Shown here: piece after piece, positions 47,522 through 58,317 of the stretch
How the letters are laid out: every line of letters starts with the position of its first letter
Numbering within the stretch: position 1 is the first letter of the stretch
Assembly: GCA_022842245.1 (NCBI GenBank)
Contig: JALHPZ010000005.1
Span: 184,821-248,820, forward strand
Origin: Gemmataceae bacterium
GTDB taxonomy: Bacteria > Planctomycetota > Planctomycetia > Gemmatales > Gemmataceae
Direction of reading: 5' to 3'
Length of the DNA: 64,000 nt
The notes under the pieces: generated by a model
Database searches by the model: none
What the model saw: only the letters and a program-made list of their open reading frames with translations
Told to the model about the DNA's origin: nothing
Position numbers and translations under genes: made by a program

Positions 47522-47917
47522 CTACTCGTGGGGGAGGAAGAACACGCCTGTCACGAATGTGCCGATCCAGAGCGCCGCGAACAACAGGCCCAATGGCAGG
47601 TGAATCGCACGCCGCCGCTTCAAACCGGTCATGAGCATCGCGGGGAGCAGCAGGGCCGAAGGCACTGCGAAATAGAGATGTACCCGCAGGGCGTCGCGGG
47701 CCGCCTCCGAAAACTGCGAAGTCACATCGGTACCGAGCCGTAGCAGCAGTTCGAATCCGAAGACGGTCGTGATCGTCAGCGCGAAGAATGCAAGATTGAT
47801 GCGGCCGTGGAGTCGCGGGCGTTTCATGGCCAGTGCGACCAACGACGCCGCGAGCAACACCGTCACGGCCGATACGAGGACTTTCAAGATTAGAATGATC
47901 TGCGGGCCGCTCGGCAT
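47522..47917 (-). CDS. DUF420-like four-helix membrane protein
   Basis: 131 residues with about four hydrophobic helices: IILILKVLVSAVTVLLAASLVALA, INLAFFALTITTVFGFELL, LYFAVPSALLLPAMLMTG and LPLGLLFAALWIGTFVTGV. The HGRIN motif after helix 1 and conserved His in HLYF match the DUF420 family, which includes proteins linked to cytochrome oxidase assembly (heme/copper) in other bacteria. Located between scpB and maf on the same strand with short gaps (11 and 9 bp). Function assignment is weak. Confidence 0.65.
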   Translation of the reverse strand: MPSGPQIILILKVLVSAVTVLLAASLVALAMKRPRLHGRINLAFFALTITTVFGFELLLRLGTDVTSQFSEAARDALRVHLYFAVPSALLLPAMLMTGLKRRRAIHLPLGLLFAALWIGTFVTGVFFLPHE

Positions 47918-47926
47918 GATGGTATC

Positions 47927-48538
47927 CTACGGGCTTGTGGATGCATCGGTCAGCCTTCCGGCCCAAGCGATCGCGCAGGCCAGCGATTCCATTGGTAGAC
48001 CGATCACATTGCTGGCGCTGCCTTCGATCACTTTCAGGTACGGATCTTCGGGGAGTTGGATCGCGTACGCGCCCGAACAGCCCTCCCACTTCCGGGTTTT
48101 CAGATAGGATTCGATCTGGGACTCGCTCAATTTCACCATCTCGACGAGGCTCCGTTCCTGCCAGGCGATCTGGAAATCGCCGGGACGAATCCAGAGGCAG
48201 ACGCCGCTCCAGAGTTCGTGGACGCGGCCGGAGAGCCACTGCAGGATGCTTCGGGCATGGGCTTCGTCGTCCGGCTTGCCGACGACTTTCCCGTCGAGCC
48301 AGCCGACGGTATCCGCGGCGATCACGACGCCGTCGGATACGGTGGGGGCGACGGCGGCGGCCTTGAGGAACGCCAGTTCGGCGACATAATGCCGGATATC
48401 GCCGAGGCGCGCCTCGGTCGGTTCGTCGATGTTCGCCGGACGAACTTCGAAGGTATAGCCTTGGAGTTTGAGCAATTCGCGCCGCCCCAGGGAACCGCTG
48501 GCAAGTGTCAGGCGGAACGGGAGATCCGGTTTTTCCAT
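47927..48538 (-). CDS. maf: Maf-family nucleotide pyrophosphatase
   Basis: 203 residues from ATG 48538. Motifs: LTLASGSLGRRELLKLQG (S-R-R-x-L loop), VVIAADTVGWLDGKVVGKPDDEAHARSIL (in parts: IAADTVGWLDGKVVGKP) and GCSGAYAIQ near residue 155. It hydrolyses aberrant or canonical NTPs (dTTP/UTP) to monophosphates as housecleaning. Its 5' end overlaps the GT9 gene by 31 bp, implying translational coupling in the GT9-maf-DUF420-scpB run. Confidence 0.9.
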   Translation of the reverse strand: MEKPDLPFRLTLASGSLGRRELLKLQGYTFEVRPANIDEPTEARLGDIRHYVAELAFLKAAAVAPTVSDGVVIAADTVGWLDGKVVGKPDDEAHARSILQWLSGRVHELWSGVCLWIRPGDFQIAWQERSLVEMVKLSESQIESYLKTRKWEGCSGAYAIQLPEDPYLKVIEGSASNVIGLPMESLACAIAWAGRLTDASTSP

Positions 48539-49557
48539 GTCGAGAGCACCTCCGCGAGCGGCGGCCACAACTTGTCGGGCGTCAGGTCGTCGAAGCAGAT
48601 CGTGCCACGCGGACAACTCTTGAGATAGCTGCCACCGCACGCAACCGACGTTTCGATTCCGGTCCCTCGGCCACCGTACGGACCATGGAGGACGGTCTTC
48701 GTGCAGGTATAGGGCGCCACACAGGGCCGACCCATCGCAGCGGCCAGATGCAACGGCCCCGTATCATTCGCGACCATCACATCGCACAGATTCAGCAGTG
48801 CCGCGAGTTTCGGCAGGCTCGTCCGGCCGGTGAAGTCGCGGACGGAGCCGGTCAATCGATTCGCGATCGCCGCCGACAGCGGGTTGTCGTCCGACGCTCC
48901 GACAAGCAGGACCGTTCCGCCGAATTCGGCCTGGGCTTTCATGAGGAGCGCCCCGAACTGCGCCGGCGGCCAGCGCTTCGTGACCCACTTCGCTCCGGCC
49001 GCAACAGCGATCCACGGTCGAGGGGCAGTTGAGAGTTCCTGGCGCAACGCCAGCGTTTCCGATTCCCGCACCGGAACGACGAATTGCTTGTCACCCTTGC
49101 ATCCCAGCGATTCCGCGATCCGCCAGTAGCGATCGACCGCGTGGATCCGGTCGGCGTCCGGCACCTCGATCCGGTGCGTGTAGAAGCGCGTCGCCCCTTC
49201 CCGCGCGTTTGCGAAGCCGACGCGCCGCGGCGAGCCGGTCGCGGCGCACATCAATCCGGTCCGCAACAGCCCCTGCAGATCGACGACGAGGTCGAAGCGC
49301 TCGCGGCGAAGCCGGTTCGTGAAGGTCCACGAATACCGCAGGCCCGATCCGACCCTACGATACGCGCCGCGATCGAACGGGATTGTCGCATCGAGGTGCG
49401 GGTGGCCGAGGAGCAAAGGCTCGAAGCCGCGATTGACGACCCACGAAATGTGCGAGTTCGGGAAACGTTCCCGCAGCGCCGTGAGCACCGGCAGCGCGTG
49501 AACGATATCGCCGAGGGCGCTCGGCTTCAGGATCGCGATCCGTCGCGGGTCCGGCAT
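48508..49557 (-). CDS. GT9 glycosyltransferase (heptosyltransferase-like)
   Basis: 349 residues. Two Rossmann domains of glycosyltransferase family 9: RRIAILKPSALGDIVHALPVL at the N-terminus, and DVMVANDTGPLHLAAAMGRPCVAPY near residue 265-290 (in parts: VANDTGPLHLAAAMGRP), the donor-binding motif. GT9 enzymes transfer ADP-heptose to lipid A-core (WaaC/WaaF type), consistent with lipopolysaccharide in planctomycetes. Donor and acceptor are not determinable. Ends within the maf 5' region (31-bp overlap). Confidence 0.9.
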   Translation of the reverse strand: MPDPRRIAILKPSALGDIVHALPVLTALRERFPNSHISWVVNRGFEPLLLGHPHLDATIPFDRGAYRRVGSGLRYSWTFTNRLRRERFDLVVDLQGLLRTGLMCAATGSPRRVGFANAREGATRFYTHRIEVPDADRIHAVDRYWRIAESLGCKGDKQFVVPVRESETLALRQELSTAPRPWIAVAAGAKWVTKRWPPAQFGALLMKAQAEFGGTVLLVGASDDNPLSAAIANRLTGSVRDFTGRTSLPKLAALLNLCDVMVANDTGPLHLAAAMGRPCVAPYTCTKTVLHGPYGGRGTGIETSVACGGSYLKSCPRGTICFDDLTPDKLWPPLAEVLSTWKNRISRSA

Positions 49558-49561
49558 CCAC

Positions 49562-50839
49562 TCAATCCTTCTGCCGAGTCACGTTTGGAAGTAACAACAG
49601 CACGCCGACAAGGGCTGCCGTGGCCACAAGATACGGCAGCGTGCGCGAGCTGTGCAACTCGAATACGAACACGCCGATGAAGGGCCCCAGGATGCGGCCG
49701 AGCGATGCGCTCGACTGGTTGACCCCCAGCACTTCGCCCTGCCGGTTCGGATCGGCCCTCTTGGAGACGAGCGACGAGACGGACGGGTTGACGAACGCGA
49801 ATCCGGTGACGGAGAGCGTGAGGGCGAGGTAGAAGAGCGGGAGCATCCCGCGCGCCGTTTCCGGCGTGGCCACGGCCGATGACGACCAGGCGACCGCGGC
49901 CAACGTGCCGAGGCCCAGGAACATCATGCCCAAGCCGACCACCATCATCCGGCTTTCCTTCCAACGCCCGACGAGCGGCCGGTAGAGGCCGCCCTGCGCG
50001 AACATCAGGATGAACCCGACGACCGCGAAGACGAGGAAATTCTGCTTGTCGTCGTAACCGAACGCGGTCGTCGTCAGCAGCGCCAGCGTCGCTTCGAAAT
50101 TCGCGAAGCCGAAGATGGCAAGGAAATAGATCAGCACGAGCGGCCCGACGCTCGGCATTTTGAGCACGTCGAGCGTTCGGCTCAGGCTGAAGAAATAGCG
50201 GGGTTCGTTCGAGGCTTCCGGCTTCCGCGTCTCGGGCAGCAAGGCGAATGCGAGGACAAACGCGACGAGCGAAAGGATCGACGCGATCGCGCCGACGCCC
50301 CACTTCTGGTCTTCGAAGATCGTCAGGCCGAAGTAGGCGATGAGCGGACCGAAAGTGAAGCCGATGCCGAACGCGGCACCGATCAGCGCCATGCCCTTCG
50401 CTCGCGTTTCCTTGGATGTACAGTCGGCGATCACGGCGGCGGCGGCGCCCACGCTCGCCCCGGAAATGCCCGCACCGATCCGCGAGAGGAGCATCAACCC
50501 GATGGCGAGTTCCCACTGCGCCGAGGGGATGGACGCCGCGTAGGCGAACAACGCGTAGAAGACCACCGAGCCGACGAGTCCGACGAGGAGCACCGGTCGG
50601 CGGCCGATGCGGTCCGAGATGCGGCCCCACACCGGAGAGAAGACGAACTGCATCAGCGAGAACGAGGAAAACAGCGCGCCGATGATCGCGCCGCGAGCCT
50701 CGGGCGTGAGATGCTTGAGGTGGTCGTTGGCCAACCGCGGCATCAGTGGAAGTACGATGCCGAAGCCGAGAAGATCGATCGCCACCACGAGGGCGGCGAT
50801 GAACATGGCCTTGCGGGGCGGGCGGGCGGGTTCATTCAT
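49562..50839 (-). CDS. MFS transporter (DHA1/TCR-like)
   Basis: 425 residues, 12 predicted transmembrane helices. Start MNEPARPPRKAMFIAALVVAIDLLGFGIVLPLMPRL (in parts: IDLLGFGIVLPLMPRLAND) is typical of the tetracycline-efflux-like DHA1 group, with the loop GRISDRIGRRPVLLVGLVGS (in parts: RISDRIGRRPVLL) after helix 2. It exports drugs or metabolites by proton antiport; substrate unknown. Upstream of the GT9 gene by 4 bp on the same strand, so probably in its operon. Confidence 0.88.
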   Translation of the reverse strand: MNEPARPPRKAMFIAALVVAIDLLGFGIVLPLMPRLANDHLKHLTPEARGAIIGALFSSFSLMQFVFSPVWGRISDRIGRRPVLLVGLVGSVVFYALFAYAASIPSAQWELAIGLMLLSRIGAGISGASVGAAAAVIADCTSKETRAKGMALIGAAFGIGFTFGPLIAYFGLTIFEDQKWGVGAIASILSLVAFVLAFALLPETRKPEASNEPRYFFSLSRTLDVLKMPSVGPLVLIYFLAIFGFANFEATLALLTTTAFGYDDKQNFLVFAVVGFILMFAQGGLYRPLVGRWKESRMMVVGLGMMFLGLGTLAAVAWSSSAVATPETARGMLPLFYLALTLSVTGFAFVNPSVSSLVSKRADPNRQGEVLGVNQSSASLGRILGPFIGVFVFELHSSRTLPYLVATAALVGVLLLLPNVTRQKD

Positions 50840-50867
50840 CGGGATGATATACGGAACGGTCGCGGTA

Positions 50868-51641
<774 letters not shown>

Positions 51642-51657
51642 GGGCAAGGGTCGGTGG

Positions 51658-52506
51658 TTAGTGTGTGGAGGTCGTGGCAGCCGAAACCGGAACGCAGTTC
51701 GGCAAGATGATTTCACGGAAGACGTCGCGAGAGTTCGCCGTCAGGACCCGCGGACCGAACGCGGCGATCCATTCGGATCGTCGCGAGGCAATCGATTCGC
51801 GCAGGGCTTCGCGGAATCCGTCCGAGTCGTCCGGGCCGTATTCGTTCGATCGAAGCGATGGATCGTGATCGCAAATCTCGAGGCGTCCGCCGAAACGCCT
51901 CTGGAGACTCAACAGCAATTCGGCATAGACGTCCGTAATGGTTTCCGGATTGCACAGCATGAAACGCGTTGAGAAGCGAGCGGGAGAATCGCTCGATTCG
52001 ATCTCGACCACATGTCGGCCGTCGTTCCAGAGAAAGTATCGGGCATCTCCGGTGCGGATCGCGTCGTGGTCTACGGTGATATCGGGGAGAGACCGCAAAT
52101 GGGAATCGACCTCGTTCGCAATCGGAAGCGAAGGATTCCATCGCACTTGGAATGACTCGAAACCCATCGGAAACTCCGTCCCATCATTCCGGCAAGACAT
52201 CGACCCAGTCGGAAGCCGTTGCACTTGCGACCGCGGACCGGGGACCGCGGTCAGGTCGAGTCCTGCAAACTGGGCGGCGATCACGCGGTGATGGCCACCC
52301 AGGATTTCGTCGTTCGGCCCCAAGATCATCGGTTGCAAACCCGCCGCGATCCAGTCGAACGTCCCGTCGAGCATCGCTTCGATCATCATGTCTATTTTAA
52401 CACGGTCGAAGTGTTGCCGTCCCTGTGTCGGCTTGTATCCCACCGCCGTCAGGTCGTCCGCCAGTTGCTCTCGCTCGGTGTCGGTCTTGGGGTATCGGGG
52501 CGCCAT
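51658..52506 (-). CDS. ParB-like N-terminal domain protein inserted in the sdh operon
   Basis: 282 residues from ATG 52506, 10 bp after the sdhA stop. Residues 1-95 contain the ParB/sulfiredoxin-like signature [24 protein letters not shown], close to the GHRR motif of ParB nucleases. The remainder (about 110-282; [37 protein letters not shown]) is not recognised. The join at [15 protein letters not shown] resembles a second gene start, so this may be a fusion of two ancestral genes. Not a known sdh component; its tight placement between sdhA and sdhB (10 and 16 bp) suggests cotranscription. Function unknown. Confidence 0.7.
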   Translation of the reverse strand: MAPRYPKTDTEREQLADDLTAVGYKPTQGRQHFDRVKIDMMIEAMLDGTFDWIAAGLQPMILGPNDEILGGHHRVIAAQFAGLDLTAVPGPRSQVQRLPTGSMSCRNDGTEFPMGFESFQVRWNPSLPIANEVDSHLRSLPDITVDHDAIRTGDARYFLWNDGRHVVEIESSDSPARFSTRFMLCNPETITDVYAELLLSLQRRFGGRLEICDHDPSLRSNEYGPDDSDGFREALRESIASRRSEWIAAFGPRVLTANSRDVFREIILPNCVPVSAATTSTH

Positions 52507-52516
52507 CGGCTTCAAA

Positions 52517-54436
<1,920 letters not shown>

Positions 54437-54452
54437 GATTCACTCTTCGGAG

Positions 54453-54539
54453 TTAGCCACGGATAAACACGGATGAACACAGATCAGAACGGATATTTAG
54501 ATTTTCCATCTGAGTTCATCCGTGTTTATCTGCGGCTAA
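54453..54539. repeat. Imperfect palindrome (GGATAAACACGGATGAAC family), copy 1
   Basis: Left arm 54453-54484 matches the inverted right arm 54507-54539 at about 29 of 32 positions. It fills most of the sdhC-sdhA spacer. The same family recurs at 57965-58028. Confidence 0.85.
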
Positions 54540-54545
54540 ATTGAT

Positions 54546-55334
54546 TTATTTCACCCAACCGCCCCAGATGGCGATGACGATCGCGAAGTTCCCCGCGACG
54601 ATGGCGCCGGCAATGCCGACTCCGAGCGCCCGTGCCACCTTGACGAACCGGCGGTTCACGAGGCCGAGCGTCTGGAACGCACTCTGAATACCGTGGCTCA
54701 GGTGCACGAATAACACGATCTGACAGAGCAGGTAAACGAGCGAAATCCAGGGCGTGCTGAATCCGGCCACGACCATCGCGTAGACGTTGTGGACCATCTT
54801 GCCGTCGGGCATCTTGTACTGGAGGTCGAGGTAGTTCGTTTCGCCCTTGCCATCCGGCGAGGGAACGCCGTGCACGGTACCGAAGGTGTAGTGGGCGAGG
54901 TGGAAGAGGACGAAGACGCCGACGACGAGGCCGGTCTGCATCATGGTCTTGGAAGCGGGCGTGGCCTGGGCATTTCCCCCGTAGGCGTAGCCGATGGGCC
55001 GGGCGGCGGTCGCGCGGGATTTCAACCAAAGGGCGAGGGTCAGGTGGAGGAGGAAGCAGCCGAGCAGGCCGCCGCGGGCGATCCAGATCATGGCACCGAG
55101 ATCGTGCTTGAGGAAGTAGGCGTACTTGTTGATGCTTTCTGGACCGGCGAACATCTTCAGGTTGCCGATCATGTGGAAAAGCACGAACGTCACGAGCAAC
55201 GTTCCGGTGATGGCAACGAGGACCTTCTGGCCGACGCTCGAGCAGAGATAGTCGCAGACCCAGGCGATGGGGTTCGCGGTGGCCGTCTCGGTTCGCGGGC
55301 CTTTGGGATTGATCGCGGAGGACGTGGCACTCAT
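54546..55334 (-). CDS. sdhC: Succinate dehydrogenase cytochrome b subunit (type B)
   Basis: 262 residues from ATG 55334. Five membrane helices are visible: LVAITGTLLVTFVLFHMIGNL, IWIARGGLLGCFLLHLTLALWL, GLVVGVFVLFHLAHYTFG, LVYLLCQIVLFVHLSHGI and GIAGAIVAGNFAIVIAIWGGW. His residues within helices (LFHMIG, LLHLTL, LFHLAH, VHLSHG) fit the diheme type B/fumarate-reductase-like cytochrome b. Long frame upstream is ignored because it lacks family similarity. It anchors SdhAB and reduces quinone. Confidence 0.9.
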   Translation of the reverse strand: MSATSSAINPKGPRTETATANPIAWVCDYLCSSVGQKVLVAITGTLLVTFVLFHMIGNLKMFAGPESINKYAYFLKHDLGAMIWIARGGLLGCFLLHLTLALWLKSRATAARPIGYAYGGNAQATPASKTMMQTGLVVGVFVLFHLAHYTFGTVHGVPSPDGKGETNYLDLQYKMPDGKMVHNVYAMVVAGFSTPWISLVYLLCQIVLFVHLSHGIQSAFQTLGLVNRRFVKVARALGVGIAGAIVAGNFAIVIAIWGGWVK

Positions 55335-55463
55335 GTGCGGAGGGGCCGTGAGTGGGGGATATCGTTTAGCCCCATGATAGGCGGCCCGCGCCCGAAAACC
55401 AGAAAGGTCGGCGTCCGACGGACGGAATTCGCCCGCCGGCCGGCCGAACATTCCGCAACTGGT

Positions 55464-56219
55464 CTACTTCTCTTCGGGCTTCTTCTCGGCGGGCTTGGGT
55501 TCGGCGGGCTTCGCCGGCTTCTCGGGCGGCACCGACGTCGCGCCTTCCAACCGTGCCAGCTTGATCTGCAACGCCTGCAGGGCGGCGGCTTGCTCCTTGA
55601 TCGCCTTGTCGATTTCCTTGTATTGCTCGTCCCGGCGCGTTTTCCGGTCCTGGTCGGCGGTCAGGTTTTTGTCCACCTCCTGCCGCAGTTTCAAGGACTC
55701 CTCCTTCGTCGCTTTCAGATCGCCCGTGATGGTGGTCAGGCGCTCCTTCAGGACTTCGATCGCCGCGAGATCCTTCTTGGCCGCGTCGAGGTCCATCCCG
55801 CTGCGCGATAGCTTTTCTTTGTAGCCGTCGAGTTCGGCGCGGAAGGCGCGCATCGAGGCGTTTTGCTCGTTGTTTTGAGTCTGGAGGGTTTGAACGCGAT
55901 CCCACGTTGAGTTGACGCGAGTGCCGAACTCGTCCTTCTTGATGAATTCGGCGCGGGCTTCGTTCAGCTTGTGAATCTCGCTGCGAAGTTCCGAGATCTG
56001 GTTGTTCATGCTGTTGAAGAGCGTGATCCCCACGAGTGCCACGATGCTGATGATCGTCCCGCCGAACACGCGCCAGAAGACGCTGATGCCCCCGTTTTCG
56101 TCGCTCTTGGCATCGGCCGGTTTCTGCGCGTTGTGCAGCGCAGTCGCGGTGAACGGGAGTTGCGCGGTGGCGCTCCCGTAGCCATGGTTTTCGTCCTGGT
56201 CGTTGCGGCGCACGTTCAC
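55464..56219 (-). CDS. Membrane-anchored coiled-coil protein
   Basis: 251 residues from GTG 56219 (GGAAGGA about 8 nt upstream); the longer open frame is disfavoured because it reads into the region upstream of the riboswitch. One transmembrane segment (WRVFGGTIISIVALVGITLF, about residue 50-70) is followed by a long coiled coil (EIHKLNEARAEFIKKDEF, KEKLSRSGMDLDAAKKDLAAI, QEVDKNLTADQDRKTRRDEQYKEID in parts) and a Lys/Pro/Ala tail. Possibly an envelope scaffold; no homologue recognised. Confidence 0.7.
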   Translation of the reverse strand: MNVRRNDQDENHGYGSATAQLPFTATALHNAQKPADAKSDENGGISVFWRVFGGTIISIVALVGITLFNSMNNQISELRSEIHKLNEARAEFIKKDEFGTRVNSTWDRVQTLQTQNNEQNASMRAFRAELDGYKEKLSRSGMDLDAAKKDLAAIEVLKERLTTITGDLKATKEESLKLRQEVDKNLTADQDRKTRRDEQYKEIDKAIKEQAAALQALQIKLARLEGATSVPPEKPAKPAEPKPAEKKPEEK

Positions 56220-56453
56220 GGCACGGTCCTTCCCCGGGGAAGCGCGATCGATGACTGGTAGAGGGGTCGTGGGCGTATAACTTGCGCGCCATTCTATCGC
56301 AAGAGTAACCGGACCGAAATTCGTAAACTGCCCGACCGTTACCGTTTTCCACCACCGGGAAGTTGGGAAATCCCGGTCGGGTCGATTGCCTTCGGTCAGG
56401 ACCGGGAATAGAGTTATCCTAAGCATGCTTCGGCGTGCGTCGAACAAGGTGAG

Positions 56454-56585
56454 TATCTTATCCAGAGTGGCTGAGGGGTTAGGCCCGATGACGCCACAGC
56501 AACCGGTTCGCCGGTCGATCGCCCGATCGACCCTCGAATGCTGGTGCTAACTCCTACTCGGCTTGAAGCCGGGGAAGATAAGATA
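56454..56585 (+). promoter_or_regulatory. SAM-I-type riboswitch aptamer (S box)
   Basis: P1 is a perfect 9-bp helix: TATCTTATC (56454-56462) with GATAAGATA (56577-56585). Conserved core elements occur in order: CAGAGTGGCTGAGGG, GGCCCGATGACGCC, CAGCAACC, and GGTGCTAACTCC, matching the SAM-I consensus. An internal helix GGTCGATCGCCCGATCGACC forms the P3-like arm. It senses S-adenosylmethionine and normally represses methionine genes. It precedes the ThrC-family gene by about 100 nt, which links that gene to methionine rather than threonine supply. A covariance search (Rfam RF00162) would settle the class. Confidence 0.9.
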
Positions 56586-56615
56586 CCGCGAGGGGATTCG
56601 CGTTCCCTTGCCGTT

Positions 56616-56681
56616 TCTTATCTCACCTAGATTAACCTGGATCAATCACTCACCCCAAACTTTCCTACACGGACTGGGGTG
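56616..56681 (+). promoter_or_regulatory. Riboswitch expression platform: competing strand and SD-hairpin
   Basis: TCTTATCT (56616-56623) can pair perfectly with AGATAAGA (56576-56583), the 3' strand of P1, so the two pairings exclude each other. Downstream, CACCCCA (56651-56657) pairs with TGGGGTG (56675-56681) and is followed by TTTTC and the GTG start at 56687. The hairpin could act as a terminator or hide the ribosome-binding GGGGTG; switching logic is unresolved. Confidence 0.6.
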
Positions 56682-56686
56682 TTTTC

Positions 56687-57958
56687 GTGCCTTCACAGTA
56701 CGCCAGCGGAATGAAGTGCCGCGTCTGCGGCAAAGTCTATCCGGAATCGGCCATCAACTTCTGCGTCGACGACTTCGGCCCGCTCGAAGTCACCTACGAC
56801 TATGCCAAGATCAAGTCGCAGGTGAGCCGTGCGAAATTCGAGAGTCGGCCGGCGAATATGTGGCGGTTCCAGGAATTCCTTCCAATCGGGTTCGACCAGC
56901 CGATCGTTGGCCGACACGTCGGGGCGACGCCGCTGGTGAAGGCGGATCGGCTCGCCGAAGCCCTCGGCGTCAAGACGCTTTGGGTGAAGAACGACGCGGT
57001 GAACTATCCGACGCTCTCGTTCAAGGACCGTGTCGTTTCCGTCGCGCTCAGCAAGGCGCTCGAATTCAAGATGACGACCGTCGGCTGCGCCAGCACCGGC
57101 AACCTCGCGATCTCCGTCGCCGCCCAGGCCGCGAGCGCGGGGCTGGAGACGTTCATCCTCGTGCCGGCCGACCTCGAGCGAACGAAGATCCTCGGCACGG
57201 CCGTCTACGGCGCGAAGGTGATCGGCTGCCTTGGCACCTACGACGAAGTCAACCGCCTCTGCACGCAGATCGCCCTCAAGTACGGCTGGGGCTTCGTGAA
57301 CGTCAATCTTCGCCCCTTCTACGCCGAAGGTTCCAAGACGATGGGCTTCGAGATCGCCCAGGACCTTGGCTGGCGGTTCCCGCAGCACGTCGTCAGCCCT
57401 ATGGCGGGCGGGGCGCTCATCGGCAAGATCCACAAGGCCTTCAACGAACTCTACGCGACCGGCCTCGTCGACACGCCGGTGACGACGAAGATGCACGGTG
57501 CCCAGGCGACCGGCTGCAACCCGATCAGCGACGCGGTGAAACAGAACCGCGAGAAGCACCGCCCGGTCCGCAAGCCGAACACCATCTGCAAGAGCCTTGC
57601 GATCGGCGACCCGGCCGACGGCATCTTCGCCGCGAAGCTCGTCCGCGACTCCGGCGGCTGGGCCGAGGACGTGACCGACGACGAGATCGTCGAGGGCATG
57701 AAGCTACTAGCTCAAACGGAAGGTATCTTCGCCGAGACCGCCGGCGGCACGACCGTCGCCGTGGCTCGCAAGTTGATCGAAGCCGGCCGCATCCCGCGCG
57801 ACGAGGAGATCGTCCTCTGCATCACCGGCAACGGCCTGAAGACGCAGGACGCGGTCTTCGAATCGCTCGACGAGCCGGCGGTCATCAAGCCGACGCTGAA
57901 CGAGTTCGAGGTGCTGAGCGGCCTCGCCGAAGCGAAGGCCGAACCGGTACTGGTTTGA
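56687..57958 (+). CDS. Threonine-synthase-family PLP enzyme, possible homocysteine synthase (MetM-like)
   Basis: 423 residues from GTG 56687 (GGGGTG 5 nt before); an in-frame ATG at 56711 is an alternative. An N-terminal zinc-ribbon-like segment has Cys11, Cys14 and Cys26 but Asp29 in the fourth position (CRVCGKVY, NFCVDDFGPLEVTYDYA). The fold-type II PLP domain has Lys113 in NYPTLSFKDRVVS and the phosphate loop CASTGNLAIS at 134-143. Family members use O-phosphohomoserine. The SAM riboswitch and following sulfur-carrier and E1 genes suggest that it forms homocysteine, as in the Streptomyces MetM route, instead of or besides threonine. Sequence alone cannot exclude a plain threonine synthase. 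Confidence 0.85.
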   Translation: MPSQYASGMKCRVCGKVYPESAINFCVDDFGPLEVTYDYAKIKSQVSRAKFESRPANMWRFQEFLPIGFDQPIVGRHVGATPLVKADRLAEALGVKTLWVKNDAVNYPTLSFKDRVVSVALSKALEFKMTTVGCASTGNLAISVAAQAASAGLETFILVPADLERTKILGTAVYGAKVIGCLGTYDEVNRLCTQIALKYGWGFVNVNLRPFYAEGSKTMGFEIAQDLGWRFPQHVVSPMAGGALIGKIHKAFNELYATGLVDTPVTTKMHGAQATGCNPISDAVKQNREKHRPVRKPNTICKSLAIGDPADGIFAAKLVRDSGGWAEDVTDDEIVEGMKLLAQTEGIFAETAGGTTVAVARKLIEAGRIPRDEEIVLCITGNGLKTQDAVFESLDEPAVIKPTLNEFEVLSGLAEAKAEPVLV

Positions 57959-57964
57959 AAACAA

Positions 57965-58028
57965 TTAGCCGCAGATAAACGCGGATCAGAATTCAGAGAT
58001 TTTTCTTATCTGCGTTCATCTGTGGCAA
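57965..58028. repeat. Imperfect palindrome (GGATAAACACGGATGAAC family), copy 2
   Basis: Left arm TTAGCCGCAGATAAACGCGG and right arm TTATCTGCGTTCATCTGTGG form an imperfect hairpin in the 86-bp gap between the PLP enzyme and the sulfur carrier gene. It is related to 54453-54539 and, like it, sits inside an operon. Confidence 0.8.
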
Positions 58029-58044
58029 ACTTCTGAGAACGATT

Positions 58045-58317
58045 ATGGCGATCAAAGTTCAGATTCCGACGCCGATGCGCGACCAGTCCGATGGCCAGGC
58101 GGAAGTCGTCGTGACCGGCACGACCGTGCAGGCGGCGCTCGACGATCTCGTGCGCCAGTATCCCGGTCTCGGCACGAAGCTCTTCGACAAGGGCAAGATC
58201 CGCCCCTTCGTGAATGTGTTCGTGAACGAGGAAGACATCCGCTATCTCGACGAGATGGACACGAAACTCGACGACGGTGTGACCGTCGCCCTCATTCCCG
58301 CGGTGGCCGGTGGATGA
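58045..58317 (+). CDS. ThiS/MoaD-like sulfur carrier protein (MetO-like)
   Basis: 90 residues, beta-grasp ubiquitin-like fold: AIKVQIPTPMRDQSDG, VQAALDDLVRQYPGLGTKLFD, VNVFVNEEDIRYLDEMDTKL, and C-terminal PAVAGG. The Gly-Gly end is what E1-like enzymes adenylate and convert to thiocarboxylate. No extra residue follows, so a JAMM protease (as in Mec+/CysO systems) would not be needed. Followed immediately by an 8-bp overlapping gene. Role proposed: sulfur donor to the PLP enzyme upstream. Confidence 0.9.
   Translation: MAIKVQIPTPMRDQSDGQAEVVVTGTTVQAALDDLVRQYPGLGTKLFDKGKIRPFVNVFVNEEDIRYLDEMDTKLDDGVTVALIPAVAGG

Noticed and set aside
56687..57958. Plain threonine synthase as the only reading of the PLP enzyme
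   Set aside because: Not fully excluded, but the SAM riboswitch and sulfur-carrier neighbours make a methionine-pathway role more likely.
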